From contig NC_090321.1 of NCBI RefSeq assembly GCF_040869045.1, positions 139,863,689 to 139,927,688 on the forward strand: a DNA stretch of 64,000 bases, given 5' to 3'. The position numbers were made by a program, and so were the translations under genes. This DNA is from Eurosta solidaginis. Taxonomy: Eukaryota; Arthropoda; Insecta; Diptera; Tephritidae. Below, one piece after another: positions 53,832-64,000 of the stretch. Numbering within the stretch: the first letter of the stretch is position 1; each line of letters begins with the position of its first letter. The notes below the pieces were generated by a model. It worked only from the letters and a program-made list of their open reading frames with translations. It was not told the origin of the DNA and made no database searches.

Positions 53832-54471
53832 GTGAAATTAATATTTATCTATTAAGTAACTCACAGAAATAGAATGTAAAGGACGTAAATAAAAAGAAGA
53901 TAACAAAACACAGATGAATTTTAATTATGAAATTTAACCAATAGCTATTGTAAACAGCCTATCTGAAACAAAACTATGAAGGTAGAGTACGATTACCGAA
54001 CTTGGATAAGCAGTTACTTAAAGTTTATCAAGATTGGAAACACCGCATTGATTTAGATATTGGACGTCTATGATTTGCGCTCTACCTTTATACATAAATT
54101 TTTCTGATAACACAGGGGGTCACCAAATGGGCCGCAAAGCAGTACTTCCTGGTAAATTTGTATTTTTATTATAACTGATTTCTTGAAAATGTTCATTTCT
54201 GGAAAAATTTTTCTATACTAAAAAATGCATACATATATCGGGAAAACTTGCGACAGGTTGTGGAATAATTGAAAGCTTATGTATTTATATATTTTTTTCT
54301 CACGTAAAACGTTACGATGAGAATTATTAATAAGTGTTTTAACAAAAACTGTCAAACGTGAATCTGAAACATGAAGGAGCGCCAGAATACAAGCTGTTAG
54401 CGTTATCATCTATGGGCTAGAGAATGTAGTAGAACACCTAGAACAATTAGCAGAAGACACTAACACCACAA
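53832..54471. other. intergenic, nothing recognised
   Basis: AT-rich, no gene or repeat termini seen. Confidence 0.5.
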
Positions 54472-55330
54472 ATGACACCAGAAGCGAAATTGCAAAATAT
54501 ACTAAATTTTAGCTTCATAACATTAGTTCATTTCTGGTATGAAATTTTAAGGAGGATTGATCGTGTCCACCTCAGTTTACAAGATCCGGAGATGAATTTT
54601 AGAGAAGCGTATCATGATCTTAAATCATTAGCGACTGAACTATCAGAAATTCGAGACACTCTATGTGAAGAAGCAATAGAAAAAGCAAAGTCTCTTTGTG
54701 AAAAATGGGATATTTATATAGTAAAACGTGTAAGAAGGCGTCGCGAAATGGCCGGAGAATCGGCTAGAGATGTTGCTCTTTCCGCAGAATGTGAAATTTC
54801 TCGCGTAATGAAAAGTGGTCTCGATCGTCTCCAACAAGAAATGCGTACAAGATTAACTCGACTAAATGACCTAAATTTAAATTTGGATTTCTCTTAGACG
54901 TTGGAAATTTGTTAAAAAATGATAATAATGACTTAGAAAGAAATTGTAAGAATTTGGGTGAATTTTATAATACAGATTTCGATGGAACAGAACTTTTTAT
55001 CGATATATGTGACTGCAAAATATTACTTCGCAGTAGAAAACAAATTTTACCTAAAACTCCATTAGAATTACTTACTTTTATAATCTCGTATGGAGATGTT
55101 CTTCCAAACTTGCGAGTGGCACTCCAAATACTCTTGAATAACTCAGTATCAATTGCTAGCTGCGAACGTTCATTCAGCAAGTTAGAACGGATTTTAACAT
55201 ATTTACGATAAAGTATGGGGCAAGGTCGTAGGTAAGTGACCTAACATTTTTAAGTGTGGAAAAAGAAAAATTTGAAATGGTAAAAAATATATTCCCCGGA
55301 CCCAAGAAAACCTCACTACGCCACTGCAAC
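54472..55330 (+). pseudogene. hAT/ZMYM-type transposase-derived relic
   Basis: 54472-54897 gives a helical, charged segment (SLQDPEMNFREAYHDLKSLA, EIRDTLCEEAIEKAKSLCEK). After a frame change 54909-55211 gives LRVALQILLNNSVSIASCER and SFSKLERILTYLR, the C-terminal dimerisation signature of hAT transposases of the zinc-finger MYM/DUF4371 group. The end, MGQGR..., lies in broken frames up to about 55330. Two frames and a stop show that it is a fossil. The N-terminal core was not found. Confidence 0.75.
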
Positions 55331-56643
55331 AACATAACCTAACTTTTTCCGCAGCTCCATTTGCTAGTACTTACTTGTACTACAAAAGTACTACATTGAG
55401 ATTGCTTAATTTTTCGTATAAATTTCCTAACAAAAATAAGCTTCTTGCAAAATTTTGTCTATAATCATTTGGGGAATACAAATTTACTTTTATCTTTATG
55501 TTTAAAAAATTGTGGTAGCGGCTTATATAGTTATTTTATTTCTGAACGTATATTAAAATCTACTCCGATCGTAATAAAATTCGAAGGCCGTTATGTGTTT
55601 ATCTGAAATTAATTGAGCTTTAATTTTACATCAAAATAAAGACAAGATATTTGTTCCTTATTGTGGTACTTTACAGCATACTACGATGCGACTCTAAATC
55701 TGTAAAACTGGAGGTTTTTTGAAAAGTACGAAAACAGCGTTTTCTTGTTTTTTTAAAACCCGATCAATTTAACTAACGCCTGTCGATTATTTCATATAAA
55801 CTGCTGCACCCTGAATGCAGTGTCTGTGTTTTCAATGTTACGGACTTTCTATCTTGGCACACATTTTGGGTATTAAAACTATAATAGGCTTTGGATGAGA
55901 AAGTTTTCTTTTGTTATAAACGACATTCGTTCGATGACGTTCTATTTTTTATTTTTTTTTCATAGTAAACCCTGGATCTTAAATGCAAATAACAAATCAC
56001 ATGTTTATTGTTTTTGTGCAAAATTATGCCGAAAATAGCACTAAATCACGTAAAATTAATTTTTCAACTTCACCACTCGGACATGAGAAAATCTGTTTCA
56101 AATAAAATTATAAAGAAATAAGAAAAATTCTATAAGCGCTCGGACGTTCTGGTTTTGCTAATGTTTTACGTAAAATCAATTAGGAGTCATGAAGATACAA
56201 GAGAATGCCATTTAGTGTTATAAATTTTATACGTTAAGAATTGTGTACGTGAATCCTAAAATATAAAACCACGTACCTACATATTTTGAATACATCTCAA
56301 GTTTCAACCAGTACACTTAAATGTAGTTTTTAATATTAGTTTGACGGAACATAGTGCGGTTTAAGCAAATATATGGGTAATCCCATAATTTTACTGTTCA
56401 TATACATATGTTTAAATTATGCAAGATTTGTTAAAACTTGACCGAAAACACAAAAAAAAAACTAATTTAGTCATATTTAATATCTTCCATATTATCCAAA
56501 AAATTGGATCAATATTTTGTGTCGTAGAGGACAAACATCTGTGGCTTCCGATTGACATCTATAAAATTTTCCTAGGCAAAAGTTTGCGTTTTTCTTCTTT
56601 TGGCTGACACTTCTACGGAAACACCCATATGGTGTGTATGCAC
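55331..56643. other. intergenic, nothing recognised
   Basis: AT-rich, no convincing gene or repeat termini. Confidence 0.5.
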
Positions 56644-57630
56644 TAGGCTGATTAAAGAAATCTTAAATCCATGAAATTCGACTGCAACTTGACCACTTGC
56701 AGTCCCAAATATTTTTATTGCTATGAACGATTTCAAAATAAAAATAAAATACAGAACCAAAAAAGGTAGAATTTTGTATCGGTCTTGTTCGTATCTTCAT
56801 ATGAATTGTGCAAGAATCAAACCTAAATGCATCTTTAAAACTCATATCAAAAATCAGAATTGATTGAGATTCTCTTAAAATAATAAGGGTATTCTCTCTG
56901 TCTAGAACCAATAGGAAACGTAGAAAGTTTTCCATTTTACTATCACAATTTTTTTACACGTAAGAACAAAATACATTTGTGAAGCGTTTTCTACGGTTTT
57001 TCATTTTTTATACACAAGCATATGTATATGTATATTCAAGAATGTTGAAATTGAATTTTCAATTTCAAAATGCAACAATTTTCTTTTCCCGACAGTTTTG
57101 TAAATATTTTTAACGCATAAAACATTCATTTTTTGTTTAATTTTCGACTCCAAATGGAGGATAAAATCGACAGAGACAATTGCCCTAATTATTTGACCAC
57201 CAAATATATATGTCGATATCTTTTGTAAGATTATTCATAAGTCTTTAAAAATATATTAACAATTTCTTAAACAGTGCAAAAGAAAAGATGTCCTCTTACC
57301 GATGGCATATAAGTTTTTTTCGTAGACTAATCACAATGTGTAACTCACCCTATGAAAAAGGTGTTTTGATGGTCAACTGGAAATTCTGAGTAGGCTATTT
57401 TTGTATACTCGGCTATACCAACTATTTTATATGTGTTTGGCAAAAAGCATATTAAATTTTGTTGGAAGTTGAATGCTATACAAAGTGGTAGAGTTTTGAG
57501 TTCTCCATAACAAACTAAATATTTTTCCCTTAGCCATTTTCAGAAGATTTGGAACCCAGTTTACATCCTCCGAAGTTTTCAAATCAGGATTTTGAATAAG
57601 AACTTGAGTAATTTTGATTTAATCAGCCTA
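56644..57630. mobile_element. candidate non-autonomous inverted-repeat element (about 1 kb)
   Basis: The ends are TAGGCTGATTAAAGAAATC and, inverted, TAGGCTGATTAAATCAAAA. Flanks GTATGCAC and GTATGTAT differ by two transitions, a possible 8-bp target duplication. No transposase is encoded; the minus-strand frame at 56663-56935 has no recognised motif. It could be a hAT-type MITE. Chance is possible since the inverted repeat is about 13 bp. Confidence 0.5.
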
Positions 57631-57674
57631 GTATGTATATAAGTATATGTATAGTTTTACTATATGTCAAATAT

Positions 57675-58416
57675 TTAAATAATATTTCCTTCTTCGCATT
57701 CTTGATTAGGGTCGCCTAATAGTAAGTTTTCTTTATGGGTGGCATGCGTGTGTTGCATTTGACTATATGTCTGATTAGGATCAGAAACATTTTCTATTTC
57801 GATGTATTCGTCTTCTTCACCTGGCGCTGCCTTATCATCTATTTCAAGTATTTCTTTTTTCACTTCGGCTAAATTCACATCTCGCTTATCACATTCTCTT
57901 ACGAACGAAAATTTTTCACTATCTGTATCTAAGTTCCACGGTTCATTTGCTTCTTGTGATTGATGCGCCAACATATGATGCTGTAATTCAGCCCGAAAGA
58001 AAAACTTCTCAATGCACCGATTACAATCATACGGCCGATACTGTAATCCATGTTGGTGCATGTGCGACAGCAGACCATTTGAAGCAGTAAATATAGCGGA
58101 ACATACATAACATTTGAAACCCCTTTCTTCACAACCAGCAAATGTATGCTCTACGAGATGTTCTTGCAGTTTTGGCACATTGGGTAACATCAATTTGCAG
58201 ATATTACAACGACTCTCTAGAGTAGAGTTTCGACTTCTATCTGGATCAGGTTCATGATACTCGCTTCGACGGCGATGAAATTTAAACTTTGAAATAAGTT
58301 TATGTTTACGGCAACATTTCTCACAAACTTTAGCTTCACCATTAAGCGGATTTGGTATGGGCTCTAAGCAAAGAGCACACACGGTTCCTGGACTGGTTGA
58401 AGATTTAGTATGAAAT
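57675..58416 (-). CDS. Oaz: Oaz-like zinc-finger protein, last exon
   Basis: The exon starts at an acceptor (TTTCACAG|ATTTC) and ends in a stop at 57675. It joins the upstream exon in frame (...LHAQ|FHTKSSTSPG). It carries a CxxC pair zinc site (CALCLEPIPNPLNGEAKVC and CCRKH), then C2H2 fingers CNICKLMLPNVPKLQEHLVE, CYVCSAIFTASNGLLSHMHQ and CNRCIEKFFFRAELQHHMLA, and an acidic tail (LEIDDKAAPGEEDEYIEIE). This is the C-terminal part of the ZNF423/ZNF521 (Oaz) family of DNA-binding regulators. No lesion is seen. Confidence 0.85.
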
Positions 58417-58485
58417 CTGTGAAAATTGAAAATTATATATATTTATAAAAAAAAGTTATTATTATTAAATGGATTATATTCTTAC
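58417..58485 (-). other. 69-bp intron of the Oaz-like gene
   Basis: On the minus strand it begins GTAAGAATATAATCC and ends TTCAATTTTCACAG. It is AT-rich and of typical fly length. Confidence 0.9.
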
Positions 58486-60837
58486 TGAGCATGTAATCCG
58501 ATTTCAAAATATGAGTGTAGTGATTGACGACAGCAAATACATTGCATAGGAAACTGGCCCTCACTGTTGTGATCAGTCAGATGGGCTTTAAAAGCTGCAG
58601 CATCATTTAAGGGTTTACTGCAATGTGAACATTTTAAAGATTGGCCTACTTTCGAATGTTGCAATTTATGCTCCGCCAATATCGCCGGCGAAGGGAATAT
58701 TTCATCACAAATCAGACATTTATGTTTTCCAGTTGAATTATGACATGTTTTCATGTGATGTTCTAATTCACTGCGAGATTTAAAATTTCCTGAACAATAA
58801 GCACAACGCAAACTTACTCCCGTTTTCATGTTATGGACAATCTTACGATGAGAATTTACTTCACTTTCGGATCGGAAGTCATTACGTTCACAAATATCAC
58901 AGCTATAACCCATTGTGATTTTCGCACCAATAGAAGTTGAAATGGTCGATTCAACGGGCGATCGATTTTGATATAAATCGGATTGAGATTTTGAGTGCTG
59001 CGCTAAGAGCTGCATTTTCGGGCTTTTGTTGTAATAGGTTTCCACATTAGCTGACTTTTCAATTCGTTGTTGTGTATACATGTTCACTAGGGTTTCACTT
59101 GTGTCGAAGTATCGTTGACTGAGTCCATATATGAATCCTGGATGATTAACGGAGCTTGTATCAACTTGCAATGTATTATAGAACTTACTATCGGCTAATG
59201 GAGCTGGTGTTGTTGAGGTGCCAGGAAAAAGGCTTTTGTTAAGATGCGCCGCAAATGCAATATTGTAATCAAGAATGATAGTATTATTGTTTTGAGAAGA
59301 AATCGGTATATGCGGAGCTTTGCTTAGAAGCGCATTCATATAGAGTGAACTCATTGCATTTGGCAAATTAGATGATGTTGATACTTCTTGGTCTATTCCT
59401 TTGGATAATAATGTCGTCTTATTGTTGCCATGGTGATGATTTTGCATATGACGATCCAAAAGAAACTCGACATGGAAGGTTTCTGGACATGAAGGACAAT
59501 GGAATTGTCGAGCATGTGCGGCCAGATGAAATTGCATTTCTAATTCATTTGCGCAAACAGTTTTGCAAAACATGCATTGAAGAGAATTGGGAGCAGGCGA
59601 ATTCAAGTTCGGATGACATGTTTTAACGTGTGTGTGAAATATAATTTCTGATCGAAATGTTTCCATACAGGCTGAGCAACGCAATAACTTCGTTTCATCT
59701 GAATGACTACCAGCGAAATGCATTTGTATGGCTACTTTTGATTCGAACAGTTCAGAGCAAACAGCACATTTAAACATAGTAATGGTATGTTGATCCAACA
59801 AATGACTTTGGAGATCTTCTGGTTTTACATATGATTTCTCACAATTTGTGCTAGGGCAAATATATTCGGTATTAGAGATTAAATAATGCGATATTACATG
59901 TCGCTCGTGCTCGGATTGATCATGCAACGCCAAACCACAATGATGACAAATGAGATTTATATTATGTGCTATGTGGGTTTTTAAATGATTACGGAATTTT
60001 TCAAAATCGGGAAGTCCAGCATTACATTGATTGCAGAAAAATAAATCAGGTTGAATGGGCTCTTCGGGAAGCGAAGCGGGAGTCATAGAACGTCGTTTAT
60101 TTTGGCTTAGATCGGTGGGTTCTTCCTCTTGCTTTTTTTCATTACCATTGCTCGAAAGGTGCTCAGTATTTTCCACCTTCATACAGCTATCCTTCACGTT
60201 ATTTTCTTCCAGAAAAACTGAGTTATTCCCAACCAAACGAGGGCTAAACGTCCCGGATGCAGCTAAGCGATTGAAATGTTCAAAATACGAATTAGGGCTA
60301 CTTAATCGGTCGACATGAACTAAGCGAATATGCTGAAATAGTGCAGGTAGGCTCCCAAACTTAGTTGTACAATACTCACACCTCAACTGGAATGCGTTAA
60401 CTTCAGAACTGGCGAGAGCCACCCCTGGCTTTGTGTTTTGGGTGGAAAACAGTTCTTTTTCATGATTCGTACCAATATGCATATTGAGCTGCTCAACTGT
60501 GTTGAACTCAGCTTTACAGCAATATTTGCAGGTAAAAAGACTAACAGTTCGTGTTCGTTTTGGAGATTCTAACCGGTTTGGTTCAGCATCAGTGTGAGAC
60601 AGTGCCGATGTATATTGCCTCTTATGGAAGCTACCACCACTTGAAACTGAGCCAGTGGATCGAGGGCTGTAAGTAAACGCTTGTGGATTGCCACCAGCTG
60701 CTAAAATAGCTGCTTGTTTTTTGTGATTTTGCATATGAGAAGTTAATGCAGCGGCTGTGTTATATCCGCGATTGCATATCGTACATTGGAATGGTTTCTG
60801 GTTGTCGTGCGTTTTCATATGTATTTTGAGATGGTCG
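58486..60837 (-). CDS. Oaz: Oaz-like zinc-finger protein, large internal exon
   Basis: 783 codons with an acceptor (TTGCAG|CGACC) at 60837 and donor (GCTCA|GTAAGA) at 58486. It opens in the middle of a finger ([10 protein letters not shown]), so upstream exons exist. About 15 C2H2 fingers follow, starting [20 protein letters not shown]. The early linker [11 protein letters not shown], the spacing of fingers and the last exon match the ZNF423/ZNF521 family; in flies this is Oaz. The vertebrate members interact with EBF and with SMAD proteins (family knowledge). A serine- and asparagine-rich linker contains PTDLS at about residue 235, a fit to the CtBP corepressor motif PxDLS. A second long linker lies between the tenth and eleventh fingers. 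No frame disruption was seen. Confidence 0.88.
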
Positions 60838-60965
60838 CTGCAATCATAATTATATGTTAGAATTAGAAAAAATTGTTTAAGTTATATTTTAAATTTCACA
60901 GTGTTCAACCATATAAAAGCAGCAGTTCTTATATGGTAATGGGGTTTTCAATGCCTAGAATATAT
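60838..60965 (-). other. start of the upstream Oaz intron, before gypsy I
   Basis: AT-rich DNA with a branch/pyrimidine region before the acceptor. It ends in ATAT at 60962-60965, the target of gypsy I. Confidence 0.6.
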
Positions 60966-61382
60966 TGTTACGACTATTAGCAACACTAAGGGGTGTTGCC
61001 ATATCTAAGCCGATGCTAAGCAGTGACTGTATGCACATCAATAATTCAATCATTATGTCTACACATATGTACGTACACGCAGCGGAGAAGCAACGCACAA
61101 ACACATGCAGATATCTTATCTGAGATATACAATTATAATTGTGGAAGTATCGCTCACAAACACACGCGCATATGAGAGCTATACACGTACATCTGAAGTT
61201 ATAATTATAGCAGATAGCCAACTTGTAGATTCCAGAACAGAAGCGCCTAGAAGATGCGAGGAAATCAGAGAGTATAAAAGGCAGCAACAGTAGATGCGCT
61301 ACAATCAGTTTCGATTAAGCACGCTATCTGTCGAGCAATAGAAGTGTTATTTCGAAAGTACTTGAATAAAGGCCATTTAGCA
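60966..61382 (+). repeat. truncated 5' LTR of gypsy I
   Basis: It runs from TGTTACGACTATTAGC through the TATA region (GTATAAAAGGC near 61272) and AATAAAGGCC to the LINE junction at ATTCCCCAAACAGG. The U5 end is lost. Confidence 0.88.
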
Positions 61383-61795
61383 TTCCCCAAACAGGCGTCG
61401 GACCTCTATGCCGGGAATTTCCCGGTGAATCCAGCACTCAGGGAACAGTACCCAAACTTGCGGAAGAGGAACGCATACTCCCCAGGGAAACGCGAGTCAC
61501 TCTGGCTCAACTTCGTTCTGGATACTGTAACAGGTTAAACTCTTACATATCCAGAATCAACCCCGACATACAAAATGTATGCCCCGCTTGCAATGTGTCC
61601 CCACATGACACCAACCATCTCTTTAATTGTAATGTGGAATCAACGCCTCTAACACCCCTTTCATTATGGCCGACCCCTGTCGAAACAGCAAGTTTCCTTT
61701 GGCTCCCGTTAGAGGATATCGATGACAATTTGTGATCGGTCGCAGCTATTAGGTGGGGCGAAACATTGCTACAACAACAACAACCACCACGAGCA
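61383..61795 (+). mobile_element. Jockey-like LINE 3' end replacing part of gypsy I
   Basis: A C-terminal ORF2 frame gives RSGYCNRLNSYISRINPDIQ, CPACNVSPHDTNHLFNC (a cysteine-histidine motif) and LPLEDIDDNL, then a stop. The 3' tail is TTGTGATCGGTCGCAGC to GGGGCGAAACATTGC, followed by CAA repeats. It is the same tail found, inverted, in the G and H LTRs. The frame begins abruptly and has a shift relative to the left part (KQASDLYAGNFPVNPALREQ). Confidence 0.88.
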
Positions 61796-62760
61796 CAATA
61801 TCTGTACAAACATTGACAATGGCATCTCAGCTGGAGTCACAGGAGGTCTGCATTTCAGAAATGGCGTCGCAAATGTCATCTCAATTGGAAGAACAGAAGA
61901 CATATATGTCATCTCAACTGGAAGCGCAAGAGGTACGTATATCTGGAATGTCGACAACAATTTCGGAACAGGTATCATCGCAGCTGTTTGCGAAACTGGA
62001 AGAGCAGGATGCAAAAATATTACAACTCGAGGACAAAATTGGCGCCGAGATAGAAGCGTTGAAAGGTCTTATGCAACAGTTACAACTAAATCTCCCAGCT
62101 CTTCCAGCGAGCAATCCGAAGGTAAAAACTCCATCTTTTGACAGCTCTGTTCCTTTCGAGGTATTCAAGCTTCAATTTGAGAAGACGTTAGCAGTGAACA
62201 ACTGGAATGCTGAAGATAAAGTTGCTGCACTGTTCGTGGTATTGAAAGGGCCTGCAGCTGAAATCTTACAGACAATTCCAGAGTACGAAAGGAATAACTA
62301 TGAAACATTGACGAGCGCTCTAGAGAGACGTTACGGAAGCGAGCATAGGAAACAGATATATCAAATTGAGTTGCAAAATCGTTACCAAAAGACGAATGAG
62401 ACTTTGCAGGATTGCAGGAGTTTGCGTCGGATGCTGAAAGATTGGCTCATCTCGCAAATTCAGACACACCCGTGAAATACACCGAGAGGGTTATAATTCA
62501 GAATTTTATAAATGGAATACGGGATGCCGAAACGAAACGAGCTACATATGCGAACCCAAAGCCAACATTTGCTGAAACGCTATCCCATGCACTGACTCAG
62601 GAAACAGCGTCACTTTTGAGTAAGCCCGCATACAAAGCTCATCGCGTGGAAGTGGAAAGGCCAAATTGGGTAGACACAATTTTGGAAGCACTGAAGGGAT
62701 TACAAGAAAAAAAATGCCAGAGTTATGAAGTGTTTCAAGTGCGGTAACCCAAGTCACATT
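61796..62760 (+). pseudogene. gypsy I gag
   Basis: Without the SAP start, the frame enters in the coiled-coil repeats (TMASQLESQEVCISEMASQM). It continues through the gag domain (FDSSVPFEVFKLQFEK) and shifts near 62440 into EYTERV-like KYTERVIIQNFINGIRDAET. A shift near 62730 leads to the CCHC knuckle (CFKCGNPSHIARHC). The gag core is close to gypsy H and E. Confidence 0.88.
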
Positions 62761-63399
62761 GCACGTCATTGCAGCACCGGTCATGGTAGTTCCAACTTGG
62801 CTGATCGTAAACGCAAAGCTGGAGGAGATAAGCAAGAGCGAGTCAAATGTAAAGATCGAGAGCTTGCCCCAGCTATTCAATGTCGTGTGATACCTATCTC
62901 GCAAACTGGAAGGAAATCGAGCAGTATTACCGTCAAAGGAAATGTGGATGGCAAGGAACGTGTACTGACTGTAGGTACGGGCGCATCTCATTCTTTAATC
63001 CGATCCGATTTGGTCAACAGAAGAGTAAAGCCATTACCTGGAGCAAGATTGCGTACGATTACTGGCGAGTATAACCAGGGAGAAGTGGTATGTGAACTCT
63101 TAATTGGGGAGGTCATGGTTCTACACAAATTCGTTGTGGCAGAGATCGTTGATGAAGTCATATTGGGAGTGGATTTCTTAGTTGACTATGATATCAGGAT
63201 CGATATGCAGAGAAGGATTATGCAGTATAAGAACAAGGATGTGCCACTTAACTTCAGTTTTGAGCAAGGGTTCAGTAGTAAGCTAGTGCTGGTGAAAGAG
63301 ATTCGACAAAAACCACAAAAGTCAAAGGCAGCAGATCGGGCAAGGGTTGATGGAACGAATGGGCCAAACAAATCAAAACCGGGGGTACCTGCGAGATAA
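62761..63399 (+). pseudogene. gypsy I protease with mutated active site
   Basis: The frame opens with the knuckle region and gives VLTVGTGASHSLIRSDL, where the catalytic aspartate of D-T-G is glycine, so it should be inactive. The second block EVILGVDFLVDYDIRIDMQ is normal. It ends in TAA at 63397-63399, before the deletion joint. Confidence 0.88.
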
Positions 63400-63599
63400 A
63401 CACTGGCATTGACAAACCCGAACGGATAAAGAAAAACGAAGGAACGAATTTTTCAGAAAGAATGCGAGGGTAGTTTCAAGTCGGGGCGCACTGTTGTTGT
63501 GAAACGTGGGAACGATACTGATTATGCAAAGCCAATCCGTCAAGCGCAAGCTCTACGAAGTAGTTCATTGGCCAAGTAACAGAGTGTGAGGCAACGGCC

Positions 63600-63897
63600 C
63601 AGGGTAATGAGTAGTAAGATAAAACACAGGTACGACAAAAAAAAATAATTCGGAAGGTTTCCGGGAGGGAGATTTGGTACTGCTATACAACCCTCACCGG
63701 CGGAAAGGTAGTCCATCCGAATTTTGGTGCAGTTGGACAGGCCCGTACAGAGTTGTGAAGAGGATCAGTGATGTCATCTACCGCATACAAACAATTGGGA
63801 AACCACGAAACAGAAGGATGGTTCATTTGGAGAGGCTAGCAGCGGTTAGATCGAGAGATTTAGCTGATCGGGACGATCAGACTCAGGTGGAGGGCAG
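63600..63897 (+). pseudogene. gypsy I integrase C-terminal remnant
   Basis: After the deletion joint, MSSKIKHRYDKK leads, after a stop, to VLLYNPHRRKGSPSEFWC and WTGPYRVVKRISDVIYRIQT, the GPY/F module. The end overlaps the purine tract CAGGTGGAGGGCAG. No DDE core remains. Confidence 0.85.
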
Positions 63898-64000
63898 TGT
63901 TACGAATATTAGCAACACTAATGGGTATTGCCATCTCTAAGCCGATGCTAAGCAGTGACTTGTATGCACATCAATAATTCAATCATTATATCTACACATA
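63898..64000 (+). repeat. 3' LTR of gypsy I, cut by the window end
   Basis: It starts TGTTACGAATATTAGC and follows the LTR family to the last base. Confidence 0.9.

Larger units (their letters stand above)
60966..64000 (+). mobile_element. gypsy I, internally deleted, open at the right edge
   Basis: The 5' LTR starts TGTTACGACTATTAGC after ATAT. From about 61383 its end, the primer site and the gag start are replaced by a Jockey-like LINE tail (to about 61795). Gag, protease and an integrase C-terminal remnant follow, with the same pol deletion as gypsy H. The 3' LTR begins at 63898. It lies upstream of the large Oaz exon and is antisense to Oaz. The target duplication on the right is outside the window. 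Confidence 0.9.

Noticed and set aside
59372..59626. Plus-strand frame within Oaz
   Set aside because: Antisense shadow of a well-supported zinc-finger exon.

Overview
The window is eukaryotic and almost certainly from a fly. A spliced C2H2 zinc-finger gene on the minus strand (57675-60837) matches the Oaz/ZNF423-521 family. The rest is AT-rich and packed with insect mobile elements: BEL/Pao and Ty3/gypsy LTR elements, R1- and Jockey-like LINEs, a tRNA-derived SINE, a Helitron, hAT elements and a foldback element. The mix suggests a higher dipteran, possibly a tephritid fruit fly; that last step is inference from remembered repeat types. No CRISPR, rRNA or plain tRNA gene was seen.

Layout. 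1-4000: gene debris, namely two short spliced exons at the left edge, a poly(A) polymerase fragment, a broken but triad-bearing pancreatic-type lipase, and two small unassigned exon-like frames. 4080-12213: BEL element A (minus), with its 5' LTR but no visible 3' LTR, several nonsense and frameshift lesions, and an almost exact 422-bp tandem duplication in its integrase. 12240-12900: a LINE relic. 13357-27471: a BEL dimer, LTR-body-LTR-body-LTR, bounded by a 5-bp direct repeat CTAGC. It lies in the terminal CTAG of a Helitron whose 3' hairpin and helicase C-terminus follow at 27472-28240. 28240-29100: minisatellite. 29103-37613: a roughly 2.5-kb terminal-inverted-repeat DNA transposon split by a 5.96-kb hAT element with a perfect 8-bp target duplication. 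The hAT itself holds a solo gypsy LTR, a LINE fragment and a 690-bp foldback hairpin.

37614-52181: a nested LTR and LINE cluster. Gypsy F (plus) is split by the nearly complete gypsy E (minus, 37885-44039). Then follow the 3' end of an R1-like LINE with a poly(A) tail, a gypsy fragment G, a reverse-oriented LINE piece, and a Jockey-like LINE split by the deletion-derivative gypsy H (48658-52181). 53451-53820: a SINE with 11-bp target duplications. 54472-55330: a hAT-derived relic. 56644-57630: a candidate non-autonomous inverted-repeat element. 57675-60837: Oaz-like exons, the one apparently functional host locus. 60966-64000: gypsy I, lying upstream of the most upstream Oaz exon seen and probably in an Oaz intron; it is open at the right edge.

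How the parts relate. The only evident host function is the zinc-finger regulator. The strongest patterns are in the retroelements. Gypsy E, G and H carry a SAP-type motif at the start of gag. Four independent insertions (E, H, the left side of I, and the solo LTR) lie at the tetranucleotide ATAT. H and I share one large pol deletion, which implies a mobilised gag-protease-only lineage. One LTR lineage carries a 5'-truncated LINE insertion. In the BEL dimer the CCHC knuckles appear to be missing from gag, while a BEL-gag-type knuckle ORF sits downstream of pol.
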